Below are positions 1 to 12,120 of a stretch of 64,000 nt of DNA, in pieces. Numbering within the stretch: position 1 is the stretch's first letter; each line of letters begins with the position of its first letter. The notes beneath the pieces are model-generated. The model worked only from the letters and a program-made list of their open reading frames with translations. It searched no databases and was not told the DNA's origin. The position numbers and the translations under genes were made by a program. The DNA lies in NCBI RefSeq assembly GCF_000346465.2, contig NC_034012.1:25387107-25451106 (forward strand). Reading direction: 5' to 3'. The DNA is from Prunus persica. Its lineage: Eukaryota; Streptophyta; Magnoliopsida; Rosales; Rosaceae.

Positions 1-186
1 ATAAGGTATTGGGATATGTTGAAACTCTTCTGATGCTTTTATTAAGGGGGAATCAAATTTTGTATTTGTTTTACGGCTAATAATGTTTCTGACCCAGTAA
101 GTACTAGTATTTTCAGATCTATGTTTCTTCATGATTATGTTGTATGTAGTTCCTGTCTTATTTGACTTCTTTTCTTATTTTGTCAG

Positions 187-287
187 GTAACAATTCCATA
201 TGGAAGTCCTACAGAACTCATAATATCTAATCCTGGCGGGGGTGAGCATATTTTAAAAACAGATGATAGCTCGACTGATATTAGCTG
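187..287 (+). CDS. Candidate internal exon of an unrecognised gene
   Basis: A 101-nt stretch follows a pyrimidine-rich tract ending in CAG and is closed by a good GTAAGC donor. Only one of the three forward frames is open. It reads VTIPYGSPTELIISNP and continues with GGGEHILKTDD, a composition that looks like real protein. It leaves phase 2. I do not recognise the family and no start or stop codon is visible, so the gene would begin before the window. It could also be a chance open stretch between splice-like signals; transcript data would settle it. Confidence 0.33.
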
Positions 288-1040
288 GTAAGCAAAAAAT
301 GTTTCCATATAAACAGAAAAGAAACAGGAAAAAGATAAAAGTCCGAAATTTTTGTTTTGTGTGAACATAAACATTTGAAACATTTTAATGCATTCCTTTG
401 AAACAACCAGATCAGGATATACCAATCATGAACTCTTATTTAGTGTTTGGTAGTTGTGCGTACAAATTATATGTTGGATATATTTTTTTTATTATCGTGT
501 TTGACTGGCTCCTCAGTACTGGGAGTTATTTGCATATAAAACCCACTCTCTACTGCCAACTGGAAAATGAATAGCTAGTTTATTTTAATCAAGTAGACAA
601 TTGCAACTATCAAAATGATTTTATCTTCTTTTTTTTTCCTAGTACATCTACATGCATTGTTAGCTTATTATTCTCCACAAGAAAACTTATGCTTCAAGTG
701 GTTTAATCTGATTGTATAAGTAATTTAAAGAGCTGAATTATGGAATATTGAAAGGGAAAAAAGAATCTGAAAGAGTTAATCATGCATCAAGTAATTAAGA
801 TGCAATTTTCTTTTTATAAGAATGTGAATCTTTATAAATAAAAAATAAATAAAACAGTATAACAGATCTGACCAAGAAGTCCACTTCAAAAAGGAAACTA
901 AACGTGCAAACTGCATTACCACTTCAATCCTAGGGAAAACACCGAAACAAAAAGATAATTCCAAAGAGCTACAAAACAGATGATTTCCAATCTGACAAAT
1001 GATAGAAAAAGATAACTCCCTAGAAGTTAGAACCATACTT
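288..1040. other. Non-coding, AT-rich
   Basis: No supported gene, RNA or TE terminus was seen. If the exon before it is real, this is the first part of its downstream intron. It contains scattered T and A runs only. Confidence 0.5.
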
Positions 1041-1044
1041 GTGA

Positions 1045-2760
1045 TTACAGCCTAGCAAAGGGAATTTTTCTTTGTCTGGAATCTTGAAAGCCGCTTCCCA
1101 AGCAAAGCCTCATTCCTTTTTGCTAAATTACCCAACCCTAATCCTCATTTTTCTTTGGGTTGTTGAGACACGATTTCCCAACATGGTTGGACAATGATCC
1201 AAAGTCAATCTAGTAAGTAAGTGCAGCTTGCCTTGCATGAGGAGAGAGCTCCTCCCAATCCAAAGAAAATAGACCACGTAAAACCTGCATTATGAAGTTC
1301 ATGATCCCTCAAATTTGTTTGCTTATAAAATCATTAAATGCCCTCATGCTTCTTGTTACCCTATCACCATTTGACATTTTGGAAGCAAACCTAGTAATAT
1401 TAAAATCTTCGCCTATACTATACACCATCTTGATCCACAGCCCAGATAAAGGCGCCAACTCCTCCCAAGAAAATCTCCTCCATCTAGATTTGTTTGACTC
1501 GTAAACCTGTCAGCCACCAATCTCTTCCACAATTTTAATCGAACAAGAAAATTCTCCCACAACAGATTCCTGACCGCGACCACCTTAGTGTTCCACTAAT
1601 CAATATCCCCCCTGACCTGCTTCCACAAGATGCCACAAACACCCAATCCTTGTGCCTTCCCCCAAAATACTACTCACTATCTTATCAATTACCACCCTTT
1701 AGTCTCTTGCAAAATTACTAAATCTGCACCACAGTTGAGAAGTACTCCTTTTATCACCCTTCACTTGGTCGCATCCCCTAAACCTCCAACGTTCCAGCTA
1801 ACAATCTTCATTGGACTTTCTCACTTTCCCCTGACCTGCTTCCACAATATCCCCCCAGATTCAAACTAGTCAGAACATCCCCCAAATTCTCCACCATCTC
1901 CTCTGCCTCCATTTCCTATTTCAGAAATCCATCTGAACCCCTCTTCTATTCCAAGAACTCCACTGGAGACTTTAAATTCCCTCCAACGGAGTAATCTTTG
2001 GTAGATTGATGTTGCTCTATAGGAAGTGGCTGTGACCCCAAAATCTAAGAATCTGCATTTCTTTGCACCTTTGACAGACTCTTTCCTGGACTTAGATTAG
2101 AAGAGTTCAACAAGGATGCTGAACTAGACAAATCCCCTCCCTCAGCACGAGGAAAATACCCACTTTCTTTCTTTCCACTAGAGCCCTCAGGTGCAACCAC
2201 AAAACCTTGGTGGTTGGTTAGACAAGAGTCATGGTGAGAAACTACCTGTTCTGACTCTTCAGGCTCACCCTCTGCTAGACGGAAGGAATCCCCTAGGCTG
2301 AGCATGAATCCTTCATCTTCCAGTGGCTCTTAATATTATTCATGTTCTTTGTCCAAATCCTCTTCCAGCATATCTGAGCCCTCAAAAGGTCCCCTAGTTG
2401 TGACCCATCTTCATCAAAACTGCCGTCTAATCCTTGTTTATCTAACTCTTGAAAACAGTTCCAAGAGTTCCTGTTTCTCACTTGCCTGCAAATCCTCTAA
2501 ATCATTTCCTTCCAGGGTTCTCTCCTCCCCTACGCCAATCCCTTTTGAATCTGAAGCCCCTCTGAAGCAGCAATACTGTTCTTTTTTAGATACGATACTG
2601 CAATTCTCTATCCCTCTTCGGTTAGAGCCCAAATCAAATTAACCCAAACCCATGCCCACGCTGCTGCCATTGTCTTCCATGTCAACTTCTGTATCACGAA
2701 GAACTGGAGTGTGTTTGAGTTGCAAGGGCTTTTGATTTCTTTACTAAATCTTATCTGCAT
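1045..2760 (-). mobile_element. Degenerate L1-type LINE fragment (upstream region plus endonuclease domain)
   Basis: Read on the minus strand, an ATG at 1811 opens MKIVSWNVGGLGDATK, then a stop, then GVLLNCGADLVILQETK. This is the typical start of the plant L1 apurinic endonuclease (SWN and QETK motifs). Further down are GEDFNITRFASKMSNG and WEELSPHARQAALTY, matching the (G)DFNV and later endonuclease blocks. The reading is broken by stops and frameshifts. The acidic, Ser-rich open frames at 2045-2640 (minus) probably come from the region upstream of ORF2. No reverse transcriptase domain is found, so the copy stops near the end of the endonuclease and is dead. Confidence 0.75.
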
Positions 2761-3246
2761 GTTTCTTGATTAGACTACTTATTTGTTCATGCATATATCA
2801 TTATGGTAAAGCCTTTTCATATAATTCAAATTTTTATGCAAGAATATTGTTTTTTTTTTTTTTTTGGGTTTCTTATTTATTGAACATCAACATCACTAGT
2901 TATAGATTCTGTCCCAGATTTCAGTTAATCCACTGTATCAAAGAATGTAACTGATCCCGAGTAGTACATATGATTTAGTTCTACTGTCATTGTACTAGTT
3001 CTGCTGGTGAGATAGTCATATTTGCCATGCACTGCCAATTCTTAGTTGTAGATGCCATGGTTCTAACTTTTATATCTTTATTTCTTATATGGCTACTTTG
3101 TATGTCCTTGTTTAGCAAAATATTGGTTCCAAACGATTTGATGTGATTATATTTGGAAGGTTTTATTCATTCCTATGTTGTTTAACTATTTTGTTTCTTT
3201 CCTCTCCTGATATATCTCTTTTTATTTTTTCCTCTCCTTTTTGCAG

Positions 3247-3292
3247 TTCTAGAGATACAATTGTGCTCACGTTGAGATTATTTATCCTAAGG
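3247..3292 (+). CDS. Second candidate exon, phase-compatible with 187-287
   Basis: A 46-nt stretch lies between a strong pyrimidine tract ending in TTGCAG and a GTATAA donor. Joined to the exon at 187-287 it restores an open frame (a Cys codon is formed across the junction, then SRDTIVLTLRLFILR) and ends in phase 0. The competing frame inside it, CAHVEIIYPKG, looks protein-like too but needs a different phase. The intron between would be 2.96 kb and would contain the antisense LINE. Weak evidence. Confidence 0.22.
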
Positions 3293-5497
3293 GTATAACA
3301 CTTTAATCTCTGGCCATAATCTCTCTTAGTTTATATAACATGGAACTATGATCTTTGAAGGTTTTGTTTGGGCATCTAATTTTGTCATACGTACTTATAG
3401 GGACCAGACATAGAGCAAGTATTTACATATATGTTTATAGGAGAAAATCTAGTGCGAGACTAGAAAAGTGTAATATGTGGAGGACATGACATTTAACAGT
3501 AGCTTGTTAGATACCACTGGCCCTAAAAGCTTGAGCTGTTAAGGAGTGGACCAACAATGTATAATCAAGCATGGGAGGCACATTAACAAGAAAGATTGAG
3601 ATACCAGAAAGGCTAAAGAAGAGGTGAATTAAAACTTAGAAGCGAAAACATGTAGCTGCACACAAGTAGTGATATTCCTGAAACTTAACTACTACGTTAT
3701 CCTTCCTCTCTTATCTCTTAGTATACTTTTATCTTTAATCAAATGAGGCCAGCTCATTTTCAAAATTTTGAGTCAATAGCACAAAATGCCGGTGAGCTTG
3801 AGGTGGATGTGGAGAAGTGCAACTCGAGTTTTGTTTGATAGAAGGTTACCTTTGAAGTTAAATGGCTAAAATTGTATACGACTCTTATAGGCACCTCACC
3901 CAAACCTCCCACGGCCCCTTTTTATGTCATCCCACCCATGTACTCTATCCATCTTCGGCCCCCACCTCGCATCCTCACAACCTCTGAGTAGCTCCTTTTC
4001 TTCTTCTCTTCTTCTATGCTCCCTTTCCTCCCAACATTAGCCCCACACCTCCTACTCTGTTCTCTGATGTAATTTTGATCTCCCAGCCTCTATACTTATT
4101 CTCTTCTCTGTTGTTATGTGCTTTCCATTATGTGGAATGCTAATGCATTTCAGTTTTGAGCTGTCCAGCTAATTTTGAGCCTCCATAACGTCTCAATGAT
4201 TGCTCAAATGCCCATATAATATAATATAATATATATAATATTTTTATTTGTAATAATTCGAGTCCTGAAAGTCTTACGTGGCTCACCTTGGTAGACATAA
4301 TAAAACACTTGGTGCCTACTCCTCGCCTTTGAAAACACTGGAAGCGAGTAAATTTAGAGGGAAAGCTTCTGCAAACACATCTAAGAATGTAGGAAGAGCG
4401 GTGTTTGACCCTACAAGTCTTATGTAGATATAGATGAAAAGCTAATGTAGATAAGGGCATTATGTAGCACAAGGAAAATTGCAGTGAGGCCAAAAGTGGA
4501 CGGACTAGGATTTAGCATAATTGGAGTACGTAGTGATAGAAACAAGCTTTTCAGAGACAATTTCAAATTCTTTGAGTCTTGATTAACTTATCAGTTGTGT
4601 GCCAGAAGAAGCTGATTTTTTATTTTTAAAAATTGTATATGTATTACTTAAGGCTATAATGTACTACAAATATATGGTGATATCCCTTCTCTGTCTTTGA
4701 ACCAAAGTGAGAATTGCACATCCCTATTCATCTCATTTTTTCCGCGCACTGTTTTTTCAAGAATATAATTTGAATTGCTTCTGCCTTTTATTTTTCTTTC
4801 TGTTTGGTACACAAGATCACATAGACCTCGGAGACTCGAATCGAAGCATTTAGTGAGGGAGACAAGCACAATTATAATGCACTTAGCAGGTGGTGCTTCC
4901 TCTCCCTCCTTAATAGCTCACTAGACTTCCTGTTGTCTTGTTCACAATATTGTTTAGGCACTTTGATGTCTTCTTTTCTTTCCTCGGACTTGTCGTCTGG
5001 TCAGTCAACCAAGTTTGATACACACCTTCATTTTTCATGTCTTTGGGGACCCAAATCTCTCCATGTTTAGTGAACTTCTATTAACTGAAACAGAAAGAAC
5101 CATGTGAAATGAAAGAAGAGGATTAACCTACTTGATACTAGCCTGATTCAAACTACAGAAGTAAACCCACACCCTTGTGGGGGAAAATAAATAGTTTTAA
5201 CTTACTTTTTATTCCCTCAAAAAAAATGATAATAATTTATCTTTGAATAAGTAAAATTGTAATCATATGGCCTTAGAAGGGTTTGAGATATTTGGTATTT
5301 AGTTTTGATTACAACCCTTTCGGATTTCATTTTTAGCTAGAGAAAATAAGTGAAAATTAGTATCTTTCTTTTGTATTGAGTCATCTATAGAAACTGAAGG
5401 AAAATAAAAGGGAAAACAAGGTTAGTTTAGTGACTTGGTTCCTGTAATTTCGATTTAGCGTCACACATTATGCTTTTCTTAACTTGTTATATGAATC
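3293..5497. other. Non-coding stretch, no recognised gene
   Basis: AT-rich sequence with a few C-rich patches (for example 3890-4030). No open frame resembles a protein, and no clear TE ends were found. Confidence 0.5.
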
Positions 5498-5836
5498 TGA
5501 TGCAGGGCAGCGGCTATAAGCTGCTGTCCAGCGACCCAAACATACCCAAAATACAGAAATTAGAAGGACAAAGTTGTAGAATCGAAGTTGGAACGAAGAT
5601 AATTGAGTTCTAGGGCAAAATCCCAAGATAATTGAAATTATATTCAACAAAAACTCAATACAAGAGTCTCTAATTGACAAAGGAAATTGAAACAAAAACA
5701 GGAAATTGAACTAAATCCTAGTAAGAATAGGAAAACAAATAATAAAATAACCTATTAATTTGGTATAACTAAAACTTAGCCTTATTGGCTGATGAGCCTA
5801 CTTAGATTAGGAAGTCTAATAGATGCTCCTGCATCA
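5498..5836. repeat. Solo LTR, TGATGCAG...CTGCATCA, TSD GAATC
   Basis: The 339-bp unit starts TGATGCAG and ends CTGCATCA, an 8-bp perfect inverted repeat with the TG...CA ends of LTRs. It is flanked on both sides by the 5-bp direct repeat GAATC (5493-5497 and 5837-5841), the expected target-site duplication. It has no internal coding region, as after LTR-LTR recombination. Its minus-strand start, TGATGCAGGAGCAT, is shared with the LTR at 62722-63070, so both belong to related families and the minus orientation is likely. Confidence 0.85.
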
Positions 5837-5841
5837 GAATC

Positions 5842-6560
5842 ATATACGTGCCAATGTTTGGAATTCATTTAATTCATTGTACGTATTTTTGTTGTTGAGC
5901 ACATTAAATCTTCCTTGGCATCAGATTTCACCCATCTCTTGGTTCCTGCAGGCTGGTGAGAGAAGGAAAGGTAAAAAAAGGTTGTTTTTTTGAGTAGGAC
6001 ACTTATCTCCTGCTGTTGGGCTCCGCAAGAGCTTGTGTTCTTATGGGTAAGGTTGTCCATTACATATTTGGGTGTTGGTTGTGCTGTTGAACTTCCTGCT
6101 ATTCAGTATTTGTTAGAGCAGCAATGAGTTTTGTGTTGTAATTTATTGTATGAAACGATCAATGTTGTTCTTTTTAGATTTATACTGCTTTTATTTTTTC
6201 TTTCTGTTTAATTCCACCATCTCTATCTTATACACACCGTCCAGAAACGTATAATCGTTTAGGGGTTAGGATCTGGGGACAGCTATTTACAAATAATTTT
6301 ACACTCCTTTTTAGTTCCTAGATCCATTTACATCTAAAGGGTCCAAAGGAAAAGTTAAGATTTCTTTTCACTTCTTTTACTTGTTATTTTCTACACAAGC
6401 AATAGGATGTCCATGACGACGTGGCAAAATCATGTATGACGTTAAGTGGTTGAGTTGAGTCTTATCAGGTCAGGTTCATACGGGTTGACACGACAATAAC
6501 ATAAATATTGAGGGTGGAACTTTGTGAAATGTGCTTTAGTGTTTTTCTTTATTATATACA
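5842..6560. other. Non-coding stretch between two LTR elements
   Basis: AT-rich with no supported gene. Nothing recognised. Confidence 0.5.
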
Positions 6561-6565
6561 GAGTT

Positions 6566-7651
6566 TGATGCAGAATGCATGTGATTAGTTTTCCTAATGC
6601 TCTTCGGATTAGTTATTATTAGTTTTCCTGTCATGAAGTAAAGAATATTGTCCTAAGATGTTTGAGATGTTCCTTATGAGAGCAGCTGTATATAAGTTTG
6701 TCATCAAAATAAACTACCAGAAATTTATCAATGTAAGGCTGTAACGCATGAGTCATCACCCTCATAAACGTGCTAGGTGCATTGGACATTTCAAAGGGCA
6801 TAACAAGCCATTCATATAAACCATCAGGGGTTTTAAACATGGTTTTCCATTCATCTCCTTCATGAATGCGGATTTGATGGTAGCCACTGCGAAGATCTAT
6901 CTTAGAAAACCATTGGGAACCAATCAAATCATCCAACATATCCCCAAGTCATAGTATGGGAAAACGATGCTTAATAGTAATTTTATTTACGATGCGACTA
7001 TCAACATGTATTCGTCAAGAGCCATCCTTTTTTAGGGTAAAGAGAATCTGAACAGCACGAGGACTTAAACTATGATGAATAAAGCCCTTTATCCAGCAAC
7101 CCCTCAATTTGTTGATTCAATTTTGCTCACTTAGGCGGATTCATACGATAAGGGGGAAGATTAGGAATTTGCGAAGCAGGAACAAGGTCAATAGCATGCT
7201 GATTCTCTCTCGTAGGAGGTAGTTCATCCGGTATCAAGTATGACATCAGAGAATTCAGTGAGGAGCTGTTGCATGGGGTCGGCAGGTGGAGTGAGGGTGT
7301 CATCATATGCCGGCTTAAGCAGGTTTTCCTAATTCTATTTGGACTAGTTATTAATTCAGTTAAGGATTCCTTCTTGTTGAAGGATCTCTTATTAGTTATT
7401 TTGCTTTACTATTTCTCAAAGTTTACTTTTCCTTTTCCTAGAGTAAAAAGGGTTGTGCCTTTATAAATAGAGCAGTTTGTAATCTTTTAAGGCAAACTTT
7501 ATTAATGATAAATTTCCTTACTTTAAACTCTCTGATTCCTTCCCTTTCCCGTTGTCTCTTCGATCTTTAATTCTTCTCTTTAACCTCTTATATTCTTCTC
7601 TGTTCTATTGTTTAAGTGCTTAATCTAATACCCACATATTGTACTACATCA
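6566..7651 (-). mobile_element. Deleted Ty3/gypsy element, TSD GAGTT
   Basis: The 1,086-bp unit starts TGATGCAG and ends in CATCA. It is flanked by GAGTT at 6561-6565 and 7652-7656, so both outer ends are original. Inside lies a minus-strand reverse transcriptase fragment. The right part (about 7319-7651) is LTR-like; only about 60 bp of the left LTR is recognisable (6566-6625), with a block similar to 7320-7357. I infer an element that lost most of its internal region and most of one LTR by deletion. Confidence 0.7.
6631..7290 (-). pseudogene. Ty3/gypsy reverse transcriptase fragment
   Basis: Minus-strand translation gives, in order, a PPTRENQHAIDL block, IEGLLDKGFI, SPRAVQILFTLKKDGS then a stop where Trp is usual, [27 protein letters not shown] and [11 protein letters not shown]. 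These are the finger and palm motifs of chromovirus-type RT, including the YFDD box. At least two stops and a frameshift interrupt it. It ends soon after the YFDD box; RNase H and integrase are absent. Confidence 0.88.
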
Positions 7652-7656
7652 GAGTT

Positions 7657-9511
7657 GGGTAAATTTTTTGGGCATTTGTTATGTAATGTGTTTGACACAA
7701 GTTTTTATGGAATTATAAGATGCCTTCTTCATTGGCGAAGCATGATAAATTAACAGGTAAGATTTGGGTATAAGATAATTTCACACGACATGATGTGAAC
7801 ACTTGGAAATACGATATATTAAAAAGTCTAAATGCATGGATGAATACTATTAACTATTTGAGCTACAAGTTTCTTTACCTCTCTTTAAATTAAATAGAAC
7901 AAAATTGCAATCAATTAAAATTCTTTAAGATAAGAAAAGAACTCTTAACTTCCATCGGAAGAAATAAGGTTAACGGTCGTTTTAATGCTATTCGAACTCA
8001 ACATACTCGTTTATTTTTTTCAATTAGTTTAGCAATTATATTAAAATGGTCAATGTAACACCTATGGTTAGTTTTTTTTTTTTTTTTCTTTCCAAACTTC
8101 ATTAAATTTTCCATTCAAAATGTCACGTGAAAAAAAGACATGTAATAGTTGAAGGAAGTTGAGGTTCCACCCTAAAATCAATTGGCAATTGGGGGAGTAG
8201 CCCAACTTCTTATAAACCCAGGTTAGATCCCTTAACTTTTTTTCGACTCAATTTAGCTTAGTTCACTAGTTCAAATGCCCACCCCTAATCTCGGCCCTTG
8301 TCAATTGCTTCACTCGGATGGTTGACATGGTAGGTGTGGGTCTGTTAGTGTGAAGATCGTCATCATGTTGAGACAAGTTTCATGCTTCATATGGGTGGGC
8401 ATTTGAGCGGGTGAATTGGTGGTGAACCTAGTCCTAAAAAAGGGGGAGAAAACTGTGCTGAACCAAAAAAACAACCTATGCTCAAAAACATAACCAAGTC
8501 ACTTTGGATCGATTCCCATTTTGGTTTTTATCTTGAAAAAACCAGTATAAATCGAACCGACCGAGACCTGTTATGTTAAGTTTACTTATTCATTTATATC
8601 TAAAATTATTAATAAGCCTAATTAATATACAACTAAAATTAGTAACTCAAAGTAAGATTTATATACTCTAGCACCATTTCTTTTCTTTTCGGTGAACCAT
8701 ATTCGTTCTTGTTGTGCTTCCATCTCTCTCTTTTCGACCTAATTTTATTTATTTATTTTTCTTCCTATTTATCTCTTCACATCTTTCTCTCTTATTTTAT
8801 CTCTTCTACCTCATTCTCTCTTATTTTATACATTGTATATATTTTTTTCTTCTTTCCATGTTTCTATATATCCTATTTCTTAGTTCTTCACATCTTTATA
8901 TTTTATCTTTCTAAACCGGCAATTGGACCAAACCGAACTGGAACCACATTAGTTCGATTTGGTTAAGTTCTTTTGTACATTTTCTATAAAAATCAAACCA
9001 AATTGAATCGTGTGTAAATTCCGATTTCAATGGGAAAATCAAACTATGCCCACCCCTAGTGCATCATATAGTCTAGCTAAGCCAATAGCCTCGCAAATAA
9101 ATTGGCTTTGATGGTATCTTTCAGGCCACTAGTAAACATATTAACTTATCTGTCTTGGGAGAGATAACCAACGTTGGTTAGTAGCTTCTCAAATTGGTTT
9201 TGGTAGTCGTGAACCCCAAAACGAGTGTGCAACCCCCACTAAACCAAAAAAAAAAAACACCATCTTCCCTAGCTGAGCGACACCCCATAACCAAACCATT
9301 CCTAAGCCCACCACCGGAGACTCACCCCTAGGCCCCGCATCCAAATACCTATAATTTTTCTTTTTCTTTTCCAAATCATTTTTCAATTTTGAAAACATTT
9401 TAAAAACATATATATTTGTATTGAAGTCGTTATTATTGGACATGTAGGCTCTACATATGTGTCACATCATCAATTTATCAGAATTTTTTACAGTAAGCAG
9501 AGTAACCTTAC
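7657..9511. other. Non-coding stretch with hAT-like GGGTGGGCA repeat ends
   Basis: No gene seen. A unit at about 8393-9055 begins GGGTGGGCAT and ends ATGCCCACCC, an inverted pair common in plant hAT-type miniature elements, and carries internal GGTTCGGTT-like words and a T-rich core. Another right end of the same type lies at about 8277-8285. The remainder is AT-rich. Confidence 0.5.
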
Positions 9512-10749
9512 TGATGTGATTAATTGCAAGTGGAAAATATCGCTCAAATTAATATAGTAGTAAGTAGAGTATCGTTCCAATAGGGATCAAGTTAATCTAT
9601 TAAATACTAGAGTGATTTATTTCTAATTATATTTAAATTAAACGAAAAGAGAATTATGATGACTAAAATCTAATTAAGGAAGTAAAATAAATTGAGATCA
9701 AGTAAATAATGTAAAAGATGAAAACAAGGATGATAAAGCACTAGGGCACCGATTTCACCTCGCTAATCCTACCCAAATCCTTCTAGCTTGTTAATTCTAA
9801 TTACCTAACATGTTGATAATCGTTTTCCCTTACCTCACCAATACTCTCTTCCGAGTTATATTAGTTGTATTCCTTACCATCAACCCACTCTATTCCTAGT
9901 TATGAATTTGGATTACTAAGAACCCATTAAGATTTGTGGAAAACAATAAAGATTACACAAACCATAACCTAGTCTTCCGAGTCAGCTATGTAATTTATGG
10001 TACTTGTTACTAGAAGCTTTTTATTAGGAATCTGCTTCCAATCTCAACCTAATTCTTCCAATAATGCAATTAGTGGCCAATTAATTGAAAGCATTAAGAA
10101 CGGTATAGCACTCAACATGTATAGATAAATAAAATTAACAATATCAAAGAATTTGAGTATTCATAGCTAGGCTATATCGTAGTCCTAGTAAAGAAAATTA
10201 GTTCATGAAGGACTTATCGAGAATCATGATGGTTGATGAAGACATGGAAGACATCGAAATCTCCAAGTAGAATGCCAAGGTTGCGCAAGCTTTCTTCATA
10301 TTCTCCTTTGGATATTTCAGCTATGAGTATGGATATGTAGGATGATGGATCCCTTGAACAATGACCTAAACTCCCTATTTATAATACTCCTACAAATCCT
10401 ACCTATCTAAGGTATAATTACAATTGTTATAAAAGTAGGATTCCTTCTAAAATAGGGTCTTCTTTATTTCTCCTTGTTTGACTTGATAAGACTTGAAACA
10501 TCTTAAACTAGGAAATTTGACAACATTCCTTGCAACAAAAGGAATGACTTGGCTTCTTGACTTGATTAATCTTCAATCTTCACCTTCTTACCCTTTTTAC
10601 CACACTTTCTCCTATTTCCACAATTCATTCACAAATCTCACAAAACCAATTAAAACAACCAATTTAATCCAAGGAAATTAACAAATAAATAAGTAAATGA
10701 GGCATAAAATTTATATATATATATATATATATATAATATAGGCTTATCA
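9512..10749 (-). repeat. Complete 3' LTR of the Athila-type element
   Basis: On the plus strand it runs from TGATGTGATTAATTGC to GGCTTATCA, giving TG...CA ends when read on the minus strand. The polypurine tract abuts its inner edge. A (TA)n run lies near its inner end at about 10717-10735. The flanking 5 bp on the outer side is CTTAC, but the other TSD copy is lost with the truncated end. Confidence 0.9.
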
Positions 10750-10766
10750 AATACCCCCAAACCTAT
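10750..10766 (-). other. Polypurine tract of the Athila-type element
   Basis: On the minus strand this reads AGGTTTGGGGGTATT immediately before the LTR start TGATAAGCC. The position and G-run fit the plus-strand primer of reverse transcription. Confidence 0.75.
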
Positions 10767-10889
10767 CTTTTGCTAGTCTCGAGCAAAACTGAAAATAAAA
10801 AATAAAATAAAACAAACAAACTAGACTAAACCACTTTCACAGGTAATCTCGATGGCACTTAGCATGTGCTACAAGCCTTTAAACCTCTA

Positions 10890-12117
10890 GGGCCATGTTT
10901 GGTATGCTTCACTATGCCTCACTAGACTGGATTGGATTAAATAAATACTTGAAACCAATGTTTGGTAAGGGAAGAGATTATCTTAAATAAGATTATATAG
11001 TCCGATAGTTAAAAAAAGCCCGGACTCGCACAGCTAATATAGTGAGCCCGAAATTGGGTTTGCAAAATAGGACACTCACTATTTTGAACACGCGAGTCCG
11101 ACTTCCTTATCACTTGAATCAAAACCCCACCACAGATCCAATCGACAAAACCCAGCGCCCAACGCTCTACCTTGGATTTCTTCTCAGAACGATCTCTCTT
11201 CGCACCCCAGCCACCAGTAGAACCCAGAACCATCTCTCTTCGCCATCTGAGTCCAATTCGTAGCAATTCCAAAGAAAAAAAGAAAAGCAAAAAATAATGA
11301 AACCAGAAACAGAGAGAATAAAGAAGGAAAAAGAAAGAAAATAAAAGAAGAAAAAATCTGGGTCTGTGTACTTGTGATACTACTCCTATTTGGGTAGCTT
11401 CCTTACTTGCTTATGATGTTTTGGGGGTGTCTAAAAGCCGCTTGATTTGTGTTGAGTCGGCTTAGTTCGTTTTCATTCGAACACACCCTCCATTGCGAGC
11501 AGATAATGAAGACAATGGTGCTGGAAAAAATGGAGCCATCTTGCTATTGTTGTCAAATTGCTCATCTTGGATTACAGGGTTTGATGCGCTGCTTGGTAAA
11601 GACCCCAAAAAAAAAATGGTGGCGATGAAGCCAGTTGGTTACTGGATCTTTCTTCACAATTGAGAAGGAAAAAAAATAAAATAAAACCATAACAGAAAGA
11701 AAATATGGAGAAGAGGAGAATAAATAAAATCGAGAAAAGTAAACAAAAGAGAGAAAAACAAGGAAAATAAGAATAAAATACTAGTAAAAAAAATAGACCC
11801 AAAAAAAAAATAGGGAGAGAGAAAGAGAGAGCTCGCAAGGCTGAATGGGGTGGGGCTATTTTTCAATTCACACAGGTTGGCTTGTATAATTATTTATTTA
11901 TTTTTAATTTTTAATTAAATTTAAATATTTAAATAATTATTTTTTAGTCCAACACAGCACCAAACATAGGTCTTCACTATTTTTATAATCCAGTTTCTTA
12001 GTCAAACGCAGCACCAAACGTAGGTCAATACTTAATCCAGTTAAGCCAATCCGAGTTAATCCAAGACAGTTTTAGGATTTAGTTATGTCCATAATAATCC
12101 GCCGTACCAAACAACCC
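10890..12117. mobile_element. Non-autonomous PIF/Harbinger (Tourist-like) element, TSD CTA
   Basis: It starts GGGCCATGTTTGGTA and ends TACCAAACAACCC, imperfect inverted repeats of the Tourist type (G-rich start followed by TTTGGTA). The 3-bp CTA is present at 10887-10889 and 12118-12120. Joining the flanks gives a continuous Athila 3' non-coding sequence, so this is a later nested insertion. Subterminal words such as CACCAAACGTAGGTC repeat near the right end. No transposase is visible in its 1.2 kb. Confidence 0.82.
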
Positions 12118-12120
12118 CTA

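Noticed and set aside
4140..4493. 117-residue minus-strand frame
   Set aside because: No family resemblance, no splice or coding pattern; expected by chance in this length of DNA.
6413..6500. Possible RNA gene because of slightly GC-richer text
   Set aside because: No tRNA, snRNA or rRNA signature could be found.
8709..8966. Hydrophobic 85-residue frame that looks membrane-like
   Set aside because: T-rich sequence always gives Phe/Leu/Ser/Tyr-rich frames. It lies within a hAT-like repeat and lacks any family motif.
11572..11866. Two overlapping Phe-rich minus-strand frames
   Set aside because: Purine-rich DNA inside the Harbinger-type element; a low-complexity artefact.
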